Below, in pieces: positions 1 to 8,670 of a DNA stretch of 64,000 nucleotides; the first letter of the stretch is position 1; the number at the start of each line of letters is the position of its first letter. The position numbers were made by a program, and so were the translations under genes. The stretch spans positions 248,001 to 312,000 of the forward strand of contig NZ_FRCZ01000005.1 of NCBI RefSeq assembly GCF_900143085.1. Direction: 5' to 3'. Below the pieces are notes generated by a model. That model saw only the letters and a program-made list of their open reading frames with translations, was not told where the DNA came from and ran no database searches. Source of the stretch: Gracilibacillus kekensis. Its GTDB lineage: Bacteria > Bacillota > Bacilli > Bacillales > Amphibacillaceae.

Positions 1-196
1 AGCATTGCTACTTAATTTAAATTATAGAAGGCGCCATGACAGTGAACAATATCAAATTACCTATGGTATCCATAGGTAAAACTAATTGATTTTTCAAAAG
101 CATTATCAGTTTCTATTAAAATTATGTTTTATTTAACAAATAGAAGATTTCACAAAAGTCATCTAGAATGTCGGTTAACAATAGTCGGATTATTTT

Positions 197-222
197 CTGG
201 ATCGTTATCAAGAGATAGGCTT
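197..222 (+). repeat. Imperfect direct repeat, left copy
   Basis: This 26-base stretch, centred on ATCGTTATCAAGAGATAGG, recurs with two substitutions and one inserted base at 6821-6847. The two copies bracket the LacI regulator plus glucanase module. Both translate to LDRYxEIGL, so they look like remnants of one duplicated gene rather than transposon ends. Confidence 0.45.
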
Positions 223-282
223 AAAATTGACTTAAGATTTAATGGATATCCATCCCTCAGAATCAAATATTGATGCAGTATA

Positions 283-291
283 TGGTATAAT
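283..291 (+). promoter_or_regulatory. Extended -10 promoter for the LacI-family gene
   Basis: TGGTATAAT fits an extended -10 element (TGn plus TATAAT). It lies about 70 bases before the regulator start. No good -35 is visible at 17-bp spacing, which is tolerated with an extended -10. A ribosome site (AAGGAAGTGA) precedes the ATG at 364. Confidence 0.5.
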
Positions 292-363
292 ATAACTATA
301 ACTTTCAGTCGTGTTCAGTTAGAGGATCTGCTAGTGAGATACCAGATAAGGAAGTGAATTAGT

Positions 364-1392
364 ATGAATCTTACAATTCAAGATATTGCAGACATGGCAG
401 GTGTTTCACGGGCCACAGTCTCAAAAATTATAAACAATTACAACGGTGTAAATGAGAAAACTAAGAAAAGAGTAATGCAAATTATTAATGAGACTGGCTA
501 CCAACCTACCTTTTCAGCAAAATCACTAGCAACAAAAAAATCAAACTTAATTGGAGTCATTTACGCTGGAAAAGTTAACGTCGATTTTACCCATCCATTT
601 TTCAACAAAGTAATCACCTCCTTTAAGAAAGCTATAGGTTTGTCAGGCTATGATATTTTATTGTTTTCTAATGAGCAATTTAAACAAGACGATGGTAGCT
701 ATTTAGCTAGATGTAAACATTTTGGTGTGGATGGTTGTCTTATTATTTCTGGTGATGATATCGAGGAGACGATCGAAGAGTTAGTAAAGAGTGAGATACC
801 TTGTCTAGGTATTGATATAGAAATTAGTGGACCTAATACGAGTTACGTTACGACAGACAACAAGATCCTGTCTGAATGCGTCGTACAACATTTATATAAT
901 AATTCTATAAGAGATATTGCCTATATCGGCGGTGAACAACAATCTTATGTTGCAAAAAATCGAAAACAAGGTTTTATTAATATAATGGAGCGTTTATCTT
1001 TACCTATAGTTAATGACTGGATTGAGAAAGGTGACTTTTTTACAGAAAGCGGCTACTTAGCTATGAAGCGAATATTAACAAAGAAACCCTATCCAAGAGC
1101 AGTTTATGCAATATCTGATTTGATGGCATTAGGTGCAATAGAGGCAATTCAAGAACACGGATTAAAAGTACCAGAGGATATTGTCGTGGTCGGATGTGAT
1201 GATATCGAAGCATGCCAATTTAGCAAGCCTAAATTAACCACAATCAAACAGGATAAAGAAACGATTGGGAAATTATCTGCACAAATGTTACAGTATCTAA
1301 TTCAACATAAGCAAGATATTGAACCTAAACTTGTTGAACCTCAGCTGGTTGTTCGTGAATCCTGTGGAAGTCTGATTGACAAAGGTTTTTAG
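364..1392 (+). CDS. LacI-family transcriptional regulator
   Basis: This 342-residue DNA-binding repressor has an N-terminal LacI helix-turn-helix at residues 3-25 (QDIADMAG followed by VSRATVSKIINN), then a hinge region and a periplasmic-binding-protein-like sensor domain that ends in the typical VVGCDDIE...TTIKQD region. The length is normal for the family. It converges on the GH16 glucanase gene. Palindromes of the LacI class (GAAACCGGTTTC) lie in the glucanase leader at 6599-6610 and 6666-6677, with a close relative just after this gene's own stop. The inference is that it represses the glucanase gene and responds to a glucan-derived oligosaccharide. The ligand cannot be read from the sequence. 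Confidence 0.93.
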   Translation: MNLTIQDIADMAGVSRATVSKIINNYNGVNEKTKKRVMQIINETGYQPTFSAKSLATKKSNLIGVIYAGKVNVDFTHPFFNKVITSFKKAIGLSGYDILLFSNEQFKQDDGSYLARCKHFGVDGCLIISGDDIEETIEELVKSEIPCLGIDIEISGPNTSYVTTDNKILSECVVQHLYNNSIRDIAYIGGEQQSYVAKNRKQGFINIMERLSLPIVNDWIEKGDFFTESGYLAMKRILTKKPYPRAVYAISDLMALGAIEAIQEHGLKVPEDIVVVGCDDIEACQFSKPKLTTIKQDKETIGKLSAQMLQYLIQHKQDIEPKLVEPQLVVRESCGSLIDKGF

Positions 1393-1400
1393 GCTATCTA

Positions 1401-1412
1401 GAAACCGGTTTA
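1401..1412. promoter_or_regulatory. LacI-type operator, distal copy
   Basis: GAAACCGGTTTA shares the AAACCGGTTT core of the two operators upstream of the glucanase gene, but lies 9 bases after the LacI stop codon, at the opposite end of the glucanase gene. It could be an auxiliary operator for looping across about 5.2 kb, or a roadblock near the shared terminator. Confidence 0.55.
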
Positions 1413-1457
1413 TATAATTTGTTTTTGGTACAATAAAACTAACATAATTAGAAGATA

Positions 1458-1483
1458 AAAGAGGTAGCCTCGGCTACCTCTTT
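1458..1483. terminator. Bidirectional terminator between the LacI gene and the glucanase gene
   Basis: There is a 12-bp perfect stem (AAAGAGGTAGCC / GGCTACCTCTTT) with a 2-base loop. T-rich sequence follows on both strands, so it serves both convergent genes. Confidence 0.85.
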
Positions 1484-1488
1484 CAAAT

Positions 1489-4400
1489 TTATCCTCTTAT
1501 GAAAATTCTTTTCCTAAATAAAACAAGCATTCCTAGCAATAGTAATACTCCACCAATTAATAAGAAGTTAAACATATTTGATGCTGTGTCAGGAAGCTCT
1601 TCATCCTTGTCATCATCTGGAGTATCAACGACAGGTTCAGGTTCTTCTGTAACTGGAAGTTCCTTTTCAGCAATCTCAAAGACTGTGAAAGTACTAAAGT
1701 GACTAGTTTCGGCAATCACATATCCATCTGCATAAGTTCCACCGATTAATACCCACTCGCCGTTATTTTCATCATAATAATACAATTTCACATCGTCAGG
1801 ATTATCTACCTTAGATTCATCGACTTTAAATTTTAAAGTTATAGGATTTTCAAAGCTATCAATGATTGTGTCCCCTTGCTTTATTGAAAAATCATAAACT
1901 GGTGAAAGGGCATCAGGATTATCCTGAAATCTTTCCATTTTGATTACCACATCACCATCACCTGAAAGGTTAGATGCCGGAATCATCATATCAATTCCAT
2001 CTTTATTCACATGAATAATCGCATTTTTCTGTTTTAATTTAGCAACTTGTGCTGCAGTTAGCTTTAATGTTTCTTGAGATGCATCGAGGTTCACCTCTAT
2101 AGTCCCATCATCTGCAAGCTCATTTACCACTTTATCATCTAAGGTTACGTTTTTATCTTCGGTGCCTGGATCTTCAGTTCCCGGGTCCTCTGTTCCTGGG
2201 TCTTCGGTGCCTGGATCCTCTGTTCCTGGGTCTTCTTCTACTTCTATTAGTCTTACATTATCTATGACCATATTGTAAGGTGCAGTTAGCTCTGGGTCGT
2301 TTTCTCCTCTTCCTAAACCGATGAGAAGCTGTTTCACTCCATCTGCACCAACTTCAATAACTGCTTCATATGTTTGCATGTTATTGCCAACAGTAAATGT
2401 TTGTATTTCACTACCTGCTAATTCAACTGACATTGGTCGTTCTTCATCAGATTTAGCATCAAAGGAAACTTTGTACATTCCCGCTGGAACGTCTAGATTT
2501 TGAAGTAGCTGAATTTGCCACCATGCCCAACCTACTTGTTGTACGTTTACTTTTAGTTCCCCGTTTTCAACGTTAAATGCAGCTTTGCCTGCCCATGGTT
2601 CGTGATCTCCTTGATTGAATATATTCCAACCATCTACTAAATTATCTGGAGCTGTACCGAAAGTTGTAGTTGTATCAAACCCACCATCGATTACTAGGTT
2701 TTCTCCAATTTCTACCCAATCCTTTTCTGGTTCTTGTGGTTCTTCTACCTTTTCTTTTAATACAAAGTCATCAAATGAAACAGTATGTGCTTCCGTTGGT
2801 GTTGTTTCACCACCATTTACTACATCACCGAGCATAAAGTTCAATGTCATTACTGCTTCGGTAGCTGTGAATTCATGTGAATATGTTTCCATAGCAGTAG
2901 TAAAATTGAAGGGTACACGAGCACTACCTTCACCAAATAACTCTGCCTGAATAGGGCGTTCGATTGTTGAACTCGCTTTAAAGCTAAGCTCATAGGTTTT
3001 TCCTACTTCAAGATTAATAGGGCCTTGGAAGAATTGATTAGCATAATCATAGCTTCCTAATGCAGTCACATTTAACTCAGCAATTCCATTCGTAACTGCA
3101 AATGCCGCCGCTCCACCTTCACCTGACCAAGTTTCCCAGTTTTGCGTATTATTAGCAAAATCACCATTACGTATTAAGTTACCATCATTTGCATCAACAT
3201 TCTGTGTTACAGCAGATGAAGCATATCCATCAGATTCTACGACTACTTCATAGGCTGTCGCCTCAGAAAATAAATCAGCTGATAGTATCAGTTTACCTGC
3301 TTCCAAAGTATAATCTTCTGCAGCAAGCGCTTGACCATCTAATTTAACTGCAGTTACATGATCTCTCCAGTCAGCATCATCTTTAAAGGTAATCTCCATT
3401 GCCTGTCCAAGTTTAGTATTGGTTACATCCGCTTTTAGCGAAGGTGGTCTATTAATTGGTGCATCCTTCACTTCAAGTACAACATTGTCGATAACAACAT
3501 CATGCTGACCCAATGAAGCTGAGCCATCGATACTTCCGAGTAAAAACTTCAAATCAGCAGTATCAGTTGCTGGCATTTTCACATCAAAGCTATAATTTTG
3601 CATTTGATTTGTAAGCTCCACCGTTTGATCAATATATCTTGTGTAAGTAGCGTTTTCTAGAATTGCACCGATTGTTCTATTTTGTGTTGATTTCGCATCA
3701 AAAGATAATACATATTCAATTCCTTTTGTGAATTCCATTCCAGATTGGAACAGTTGGATACCCCAAGGTTGTCCCCCAACACCCGTTACAGTAGCCTTCG
3801 CTTCTTCATTGGCAAATGAAAAGCTTGCTGCAGCTCCATCATTGTGTACATAGGTTTCCCAAAAAGTTTGTCCATCAGAAAAATCACCATTGTCTAAAGG
3901 GAATACATCGATACCATCAAAATCGATATTGTTCGTCGTCCTAATTACCTTTACATTATCAATAGTAACATTTGCATTATTACCACCTAACTGAACAACG
4001 AATTGTCCTTCAACATCCGTTGAATCGTTCATCGTGAACGTAAATGAATGCTCTGAATTCGCTGTAGTTAAGCTTAACGTTTCCTGACCATAAACCGTAC
4101 TTCCATCTTTACTTAACAGCTCTACCTCTATATCACGAGCTTGGTCAGCAGATGCATCAAATGTTACTTTATAGTCATTATTTTGCAGTAAATTGATACC
4201 TTTTTGAGTAAGTGTTACATCATCTATATTGCTGCCACCATCTGTAATCGCAACGTTTAATCTTCTTTCTTCTGGATTAACAGATGCTGTTGCAGTACCA
4301 TCAGATGCATCAAAATTCCAATAAGTCATTCGGTCCATATCACCTAAATCAAATGTTCCATTATAAATATGGTTCCCATCCCCTAAAGGTTCTTTCGCGG

Positions 4401-6438
4401 CATTTTCATTATATGGATCGTTATTTTCAACTTGTATTTCCTCTACTTTTACGTTACCAATCCAGACTGGACCAGTAGTTGTACCAAGATTAAATTCTAG
4501 TCTAGCTAGTGGATCGGTTTCTGCACCCATCTGGAAGGTAAAATCATAAGACTGAACTTCATCTGTTAGCGCAAAGGATTCATTGCTTGAGTATGAAGCC
4601 CAACCTCTAGATGCCCCGCCACTCGCTTTAACATTGATATTACGCGTTGCAGCAGCTTTTGCATCAAAGCTAACTTTATAATGTCTTGCAGTACCTAACG
4701 TCATGTTTTGAATTAATTGCACCGCATGGGTTGCATTTCCTGCTTGCGTAATATCAATTTTGGCAAAAGAATCTCCATCTAATGTGTCAGTCGCAATCGA
4801 ACCATTTCCACCAAATGTATTAACATGGACAAAATTCCAATACTCCGTATCCAATGTTTCTGAGTCAGTTGAGATTTCAGTAAATCCTTCACTATAATCT
4901 GGATCCCAAATTAAGTTACCATCAATAGGATCTTTTGCATTTTCAGGTAAATCTTCTTTCTCAAGAGCCGTTTCTACTGGCTCTTTGTAGTCTCTTCCAG
5001 TTAATTCGTAAACACGTACGTAGTCGACTTCCATCTGTGCTGGAAGTTCCGAATCATCCGGCGTACGACCACCGTCAAAGTTACCACCGACTGCAAGATT
5101 TAAAATCATGTAAAATTCTTGGTCAAATGGTGCTGGAAATGCATATTTTGCTGGTTGGTTTGCACCTACACTAGTCCAATTATTTTCAGTATGAAAAAGT
5201 TTTCCATCTACATACCAACGTATCTCCCCAGGTTCCCATTCAACAGAATATACATGGAAGTTAGTGATTGAATCACCATCCTCAAATTCTTGCGCTCCTC
5301 CGGAAAAACTATTGTTCGGTGATACTCCTCCATAGTGTATGGCACCTGAGCTTTCATGTGGGAAGCGACCCTTTGCCTCCATAATGTCAATTTCACCAGA
5401 AGATGCCCACGTACCATAAACATCCTCCTGTGGCATCATCCAAAAAGCTGGCCAAAATCCATCACCTTCGGGTAACTTCATTCTAGCTTCAAATTTACCA
5501 TATTTCTTTTGAAAAGTAGGCTTTGTGAAAAGTCGTGCAGATGTGTATGGTTTTCCATTCACCTCTTCCTTATTGGCTTCGATCACTAATTTACCATCTT
5601 CTACTCTCGCGTTATCCTCTTGGTAATATTGTTGCTCGTTATTTCCCCAACCATCAAGCCCATATTGTGAACCTGTACCAGTTTGGAAATCCCATTTATT
5701 TAGATCAACCCCATTTGCATTAAGGTTGTCTCCTGTACCATCAAATTCATCACTCCAGTGTAGCTCCCAGTCCTCATAGTGTTCTGACGGAAGCGGAGTT
5801 GGAACGTCCTCATCCCCAGTTCCCGGATCTTCATCATCACCAGGACCCGATCCACCGTCATCTGAAAGAATCAAGTTATATGGTAAGACGATATGAGATG
5901 CCTCGGATGGTGCATTTACTTTTAATTCAGCGTCTGCAGAACCAAAGCGAACCCATGCTTCAAACATAATCTTTCCGTTTGAAAAGCTTGCATGATCTTG
6001 TCCTGATTCTTTTTCTAGTACTCTTGGAAAATGCTCGTAACTATCAGGTGCTACCTCTCCATTAGTTGCCATAACTGGATTTAGAGGCGTAACTTCTATA
6101 CGATCCCAATTTCCGTCACCATCATAGTCATAAGATATTCTGGCATCAATTCCAATACCTGGAGCAAGACCATTTAAATATAAATTTACTTCAGCATTAC
6201 CAGACCCTTTATACTCCCCATTCACACCTTCTACGACATATTGCATCTTCTCATTTGATTGTGGCAATATATCCGCAGTTGCTGTCGTACCATTTTCCGA
6301 AGATAATGTTCTCGTTTGATCTCCACCGATTAAGTATAGAGTATCTGTTGATTCAACAGCTGCAGTAGTGGATACTATACTAAAGTTTGAAAATATTAAT
6401 AATGCGATTAAAAACATAACTATCCATTTTCTCAGCAA
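1489..6438 (-). CDS. Secreted, wall-anchored multidomain GH16 beta-glucanase (laminarinase-like)
   Basis: This 1649-residue extracellular enzyme probably cleaves beta-1,3- or mixed-linkage glucans. The domains in order are: a signal peptide (residues 1-27); an N-terminal beta-rich domain; an acidic Gly/Asp/Pro linker near 195-215; a GH16 catalytic domain (about 220-480) with the active-site motif GEIDIMEAKG near 347-356; five CBM4/9-like modules of about 150 residues, with an extra beta domain (DUF1533-like) between the third and fourth; five PGTED repeats near 1401-1426; a stalk domain; and an LPDTA sorting signal near 1615 followed by a hydrophobic segment and a basic tail. The start is TTG, 7 bases after AGGAGGG. 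Control is probably by the convergent LacI regulator and CcpA. The linkage specificity is not readable. Confidence 0.93.
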   Translation of the reverse strand: MLRKWIVMFLIALLIFSNFSIVSTTAAVESTDTLYLIGGDQTRTLSSENGTTATADILPQSNEKMQYVVEGVNGEYKGSGNAEVNLYLNGLAPGIGIDARISYDYDGDGNWDRIEVTPLNPVMATNGEVAPDSYEHFPRVLEKESGQDHASFSNGKIMFEAWVRFGSADAELKVNAPSEASHIVLPYNLILSDDGGSGPGDDEDPGTGDEDVPTPLPSEHYEDWELHWSDEFDGTGDNLNANGVDLNKWDFQTGTGSQYGLDGWGNNEQQYYQEDNARVEDGKLVIEANKEEVNGKPYTSARLFTKPTFQKKYGKFEARMKLPEGDGFWPAFWMMPQEDVYGTWASSGEIDIMEAKGRFPHESSGAIHYGGVSPNNSFSGGAQEFEDGDSITNFHVYSVEWEPGEIRWYVDGKLFHTENNWTSVGANQPAKYAFPAPFDQEFYMILNLAVGGNFDGGRTPDDSELPAQMEVDYVRVYELTGRDYKEPVETALEKEDLPENAKDPIDGNLIWDPDYSEGFTEISTDSETLDTEYWNFVHVNTFGGNGSIATDTLDGDSFAKIDITQAGNATHAVQLIQNMTLGTARHYKVSFDAKAAATRNINVKASGGASRGWASYSSNESFALTDEVQSYDFTFQMGAETDPLARLEFNLGTTTGPVWIGNVKVEEIQVENNDPYNENAAKEPLGDGNHIYNGTFDLGDMDRMTYWNFDASDGTATASVNPEERRLNVAITDGGSNIDDVTLTQKGINLLQNNDYKVTFDASADQARDIEVELLSKDGSTVYGQETLSLTTANSEHSFTFTMNDSTDVEGQFVVQLGGNNANVTIDNVKVIRTTNNIDFDGIDVFPLDNGDFSDGQTFWETYVHNDGAAASFSFANEEAKATVTGVGGQPWGIQLFQSGMEFTKGIEYVLSFDAKSTQNRTIGAILENATYTRYIDQTVELTNQMQNYSFDVKMPATDTADLKFLLGSIDGSASLGQHDVVIDNVVLEVKDAPINRPPSLKADVTNTKLGQAMEITFKDDADWRDHVTAVKLDGQALAAEDYTLEAGKLILSADLFSEATAYEVVVESDGYASSAVTQNVDANDGNLIRNGDFANNTQNWETWSGEGGAAAFAVTNGIAELNVTALGSYDYANQFFQGPINLEVGKTYELSFKASSTIERPIQAELFGEGSARVPFNFTTAMETYSHEFTATEAVMTLNFMLGDVVNGGETTPTEAHTVSFDDFVLKEKVEEPQEPEKDWVEIGENLVIDGGFDTTTTFGTAPDNLVDGWNIFNQGDHEPWAGKAAFNVENGELKVNVQQVGWAWWQIQLLQNLDVPAGMYKVSFDAKSDEERPMSVELAGSEIQTFTVGNNMQTYEAVIEVGADGVKQLLIGLGRGENDPELTAPYNMVIDNVRLIEVEEDPGTEDPGTEDPGTEDPGTEDPGTEDKNVTLDDKVVNELADDGTIEVNLDASQETLKLTAAQVAKLKQKNAIIHVNKDGIDMMIPASNLSGDGDVVIKMERFQDNPDALSPVYDFSIKQGDTIIDSFENPITLKFKVDESKVDNPDDVKLYYYDENNGEWVLIGGTYADGYVIAETSHFSTFTVFEIAEKELPVTEEPEPVVDTPDDDKDEELPDTASNMFNFLLIGGVLLLLGMLVLFRKRIFIRG
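2160..2236 (-). repeat. 15-base tandem repeat encoding PGTED linker
   Basis: Five copies of a 15-base unit encode five consecutive PGTED pentapeptides between the last carbohydrate-binding module and the wall-proximal domain. Copy number is expected to vary by slippage. Confidence 0.85.
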
Positions 6439-6598
6439 GCGAAATCCCTCCTAAAATTAGTATATGTTGAAACTGTTTTTCTGAAAAAGTTCGTTATTAA
6501 ACACCTCCCTAACAGTTCAAAATAACACTTATAAAATTAATTTATGATATTTCTCACTTAGTTGGATGAAGTTAAAATGATACTTTAACCAGTTTATA

Positions 6599-6610
6599 GA
6601 AACCGGTTTC
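6599..6610. promoter_or_regulatory. LacI-type operator O1 of the glucanase gene
   Basis: GAAACCGGTTTC is a perfect 12-base palindrome with a central CpG, typical of LacI/GalR operators. It sits about 160 bases before the glucanase start, in the transcribed leader. A degenerate half-copy (TTAACCAGTTTA) lies just beside it. Confidence 0.8.
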
Positions 6611-6665
6611 GATATCTCGTTTAAAAAACGTATGTAGTAAGTTATCAATGATGAATGGTTGAATG

Positions 6666-6677
6666 GAAACCGGTTTC
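6666..6677. promoter_or_regulatory. LacI-type operator O2 of the glucanase gene
   Basis: This second perfect GAAACCGGTTTC palindrome is centred 67 bases from O1, a little over six helical turns. That spacing could allow two regulator dimers to bind cooperatively. Confidence 0.8.
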
Positions 6678-6741
6678 TTTTTTGATCGAAATTGCTCGAG
6701 TACAAAGATTAATAACCAGTTTTTCACATGAGGAAATTTAT

Positions 6742-6755
6742 TGAAATCGCTTTCT
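6742..6755. promoter_or_regulatory. cre-like site (CcpA) at the glucanase promoter
   Basis: TGAAATCGCTTTCT matches the cre consensus TGWAANCGNTNWCA at every position except the last. It lies just downstream of the predicted -10 and covers the start-site region, a classic position for catabolite repression. Confidence 0.7.
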
Positions 6756-6764
6756 TTATATTGT

Positions 6765-6794
6765 ATTATAAATCCATTTTATTTATTATGTCAA
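6765..6794 (-). promoter_or_regulatory. Consensus sigma-A promoter of the glucanase gene
   Basis: Read on the minus strand, TTGACA (6794-6789), an 18-base spacer and TATAAT (6770-6765) form a full consensus promoter. Transcription would start near 6758, giving a leader of about 320 bases that contains the cre site and both operators. Confidence 0.8.
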
Positions 6795-6820
6795 TACTTT
6801 CCTAAGTTACCAACTCTGCT

Positions 6821-6847
6821 CTTGATCGTTATCATGAGATAGGGCTT
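6821..6847 (+). repeat. Imperfect direct repeat, right copy
   Basis: This is the partner of the repeat at 197-222 and encodes the same LDRYxEIGL peptide trace. The rest of 6850-7090 shows no gene that I can support. Confidence 0.45.
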
Positions 6848-7090
6848 GCATTGGGATTTTTTTATTGATAGTTGCAACATTGAACAGGTAGATGCTTGAA
6901 ATTAGCAAGAGACTTAATCTTCGAGACGAAGAGAAGGTTTATCATTATAATCTTATTGGATAATGAATGACTAAACAATCCACTCTAAAAAATGGACTGT
7001 TCCATTCACACTTCTTCTAAGAAAATTTATGACTTTATTCAAGAAAAAACGGTGCCTGGCAAGATAGCCCAAGCGAAGGAGGCTGTTCTT

Positions 7091-7762
7091 CTACTTTTTA
7101 TACAAAAAATTTCCAATAAATTTCATAAAATCTTCATACGAAGAAGATTTATTCCGCTGATTATACCACTTTCGAACTGTTTCTACTAACCAAAACGGCA
7201 CAGAATTCCCATCAATTAAATGATAGTATTGTTGATATCCTTTTTTTAGATGTTCCCATCTGAAGTCATTACCTGGTAGTATGTATTCCGAAACATCAAG
7301 TATCTTTGCTCTTCCGTTTTGAAGTAATATATTTTTTAAATGGATATCACGTGGATTAAGCCCCTTAGTACGAACATATTCTCTGGCATTTTCTACGTCA
7401 TTTATAACTTGTTTTGGAATATGAATCCCTTGTAGAATGCAGTCAAAGAGAGTCTTTCCTTCCTCATAGCTTAAAACGAGGTATTCGTCATAAGCAGCAA
7501 AGCATGTTGAAAAAAAAGGTGAATCGGCTAATATCCGGTAAACATTTGCTTCAACTTTTACCTTGGCTAATTTGTCCTCAGCATATTTTTTAAACGCAAA
7601 AGTTGGTGCGATTAAAGATTGAAACACAGCCGCATCTGTCCCCACACCTACGCATATCAGGTCATCAGCATCTCCACTTATGGTTACAGGCTCATTATTC
7701 GGATTTGAAATAACTTTAATTTTAGAAAGAGAATTCATTGCTATATTCCAATCGTTTTCCAT
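7091..7762 (-). CDS. Small protein-kinase-like protein (YrzF-type)
   Basis: This 223-residue protein has a minimal kinase-like core: a lysine strand (FAFKKYAED), a catalytic-loop-like RDIHLKNILL where Asp and Asn are in the right spacing, and ILDVSEY where kinases have DFG. It resembles the short putative Ser/Thr kinases of Bacillus (YrzF-like). The glycine-rich loop is weak (VGVGTDAAVF). The DFG glycine is replaced, so activity is uncertain. AGGGGAG precedes the ATG. It stands alone between the glucanase control region and a pseudogene fragment. The substrate is unknown. Confidence 0.7.
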   Translation of the reverse strand: MENDWNIAMNSLSKIKVISNPNNEPVTISGDADDLICVGVGTDAAVFQSLIAPTFAFKKYAEDKLAKVKVEANVYRILADSPFFSTCFAAYDEYLVLSYEEGKTLFDCILQGIHIPKQVINDVENAREYVRTKGLNPRDIHLKNILLQNGRAKILDVSEYILPGNDFRWEHLKKGYQQYYHLIDGNSVPFWLVETVRKWYNQRNKSSSYEDFMKFIGNFLYKK

Positions 7763-7819
7763 ATAAACTCCCCTTTCATTTCATGGATAAGGGTGACCCC
7801 ATAGCTCTATCAAGATACT

Positions 7820-7962
7820 TAGCGTTGTGATCCAATGATATAACCACTTGATCCAATACTCTTCTCCATTGACGTTTCATTTCTGGTCCGTATTTCAACG
7901 GATAAGCATCTAAATTTTTAGCTTTATACTTATCGAAATCCTTCTATTAAGTATTTCAATTA
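7820..7962 (-). pseudogene. Decayed 3' fragment of the 210-residue defence-island gene
   Basis: The minus strand reads DFDKYKAKNLDAYPLKYGP then EMKRQWRRVLDQVV. This closely matches the last 50 residues of the protein at 12568-13200. A frameshift separates it from an upstream match (ILNRR). No N-terminal part remains, so this is a dead partial copy 4.7 kb from the intact gene. Confidence 0.8.
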
Positions 7963-8156
7963 TACCATGATGTTAACACGAAGGGCTTAATTTGCTGATC
8001 TAATTGTAATCCAAATTCATTATTTATTTTTGTCCTCTATATGTAGACAATTGTATTGTTGAGGGGTCTGACCCTCTGCTCGCATATCGGATTTTTTAGT
8101 TAATGTGACCGCAAAATTTATTTCAGAGCATATTTAGTAAAAAGTATAAATACTAC

Positions 8157-8187
8157 TTGACATTGGAGTCAACTCCAATGATATTCT
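8157..8187 (+). promoter_or_regulatory. MerR-type promoter/operator with 19-bp spacer
   Basis: TTGACA (8157-8162) is separated from TATTCT (8182-8187) by 19 bases. Most of the spacer is a near-perfect inverted repeat, CATTGGAGT/ACTCCAATG (8161-8180). An overlong spacer over a dyad is the signature of promoters activated by MerR proteins through DNA untwisting. Confidence 0.85.
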
Positions 8188-8193
8188 AGGTTC

Positions 8194-8670
8194 ATGGAAA
8201 AACTTTATTCTATACAAGAGATTTCACAAAAACTTGGGATACCCAAGGATACACTCAGGTATTATGACCGAATTGGGATGATCTCACCTTCTCGGGATGA
8301 CAATCTGTACCGCAAGTATTCGAGGGATGATCTCATAGACTTGATGAATATCCAAATCATGCAGTATGCGGACTTTTCTCTTGACGAAATCAAGGAGAAA
8401 TTTATTGGTATCCGCAAGTTGGAAAATATTGATTCCGATTATGGTGAAGATGTTGCTTTGTTCCTCGATGCTAAAAACGCAGAAACACGAATGAAGATTA
8501 CTCATTTGAAAAAGGTCAGCAAGCTGCTCGATATGGTAGCCGAAACGTTAAGAGACTTTAACAAAGAAAGCGACCAAAAATTGGCAGAATTCGTCCTTGA
8601 GCTTTACAAGGACATCCGAGAGAATGAACCGGAAATTTCGAAGGAGGGTTGTGATCATAATCAAGGTTAG
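8194..8670 (+). CDS. MerR-family transcriptional regulator
   Basis: This 158-residue regulator has an N-terminal MerR winged helix (YSIQEISQKLGI...LRYYDRIGMISP), a linking helix region and a C-terminal coiled coil for dimerisation. It lacks the cysteine pattern of metal sensors, so it belongs with the non-metal members (AdhR/YyaN type). The ATG is only 6 bases after the -10 element, so the mRNA is probably leaderless or nearly so. It overlaps the next gene by 20 bases, and both probably form one autoregulated operon. The signal is unknown. Confidence 0.9.
   Translation: MEKLYSIQEISQKLGIPKDTLRYYDRIGMISPSRDDNLYRKYSRDDLIDLMNIQIMQYADFSLDEIKEKFIGIRKLENIDSDYGEDVALFLDAKNAETRMKITHLKKVSKLLDMVAETLRDFNKESDQKLAEFVLELYKDIRENEPEISKEGCDHNQG

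Larger units (their letters stand above)
1..363. other. Left intergenic region with coding debris
   Basis: No intact gene is visible before the LacI start. Around 190-290 the plus strand reads as a short decayed coding stretch (LDRYQEIGL, stop, then DLMDIHPSE). A related stretch (LDRYHEIGL) occurs near 6821-6847 beyond the other side of the glucanase gene. I cannot name the parent protein. Confidence 0.35.

Noticed and set aside
1499-5723. Several plus-strand open frames of 60-110 codons inside the glucanase gene
   Set aside because: They are antisense to a well-supported coding region, have Ser/Thr/Pro-rich shadow composition and lack ribosome sites.
6992-7189. Plus-strand 65-codon frame overlapping the kinase-like gene
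   Set aside because: It overlaps the end of the better supported minus-strand gene and has no ribosome site.
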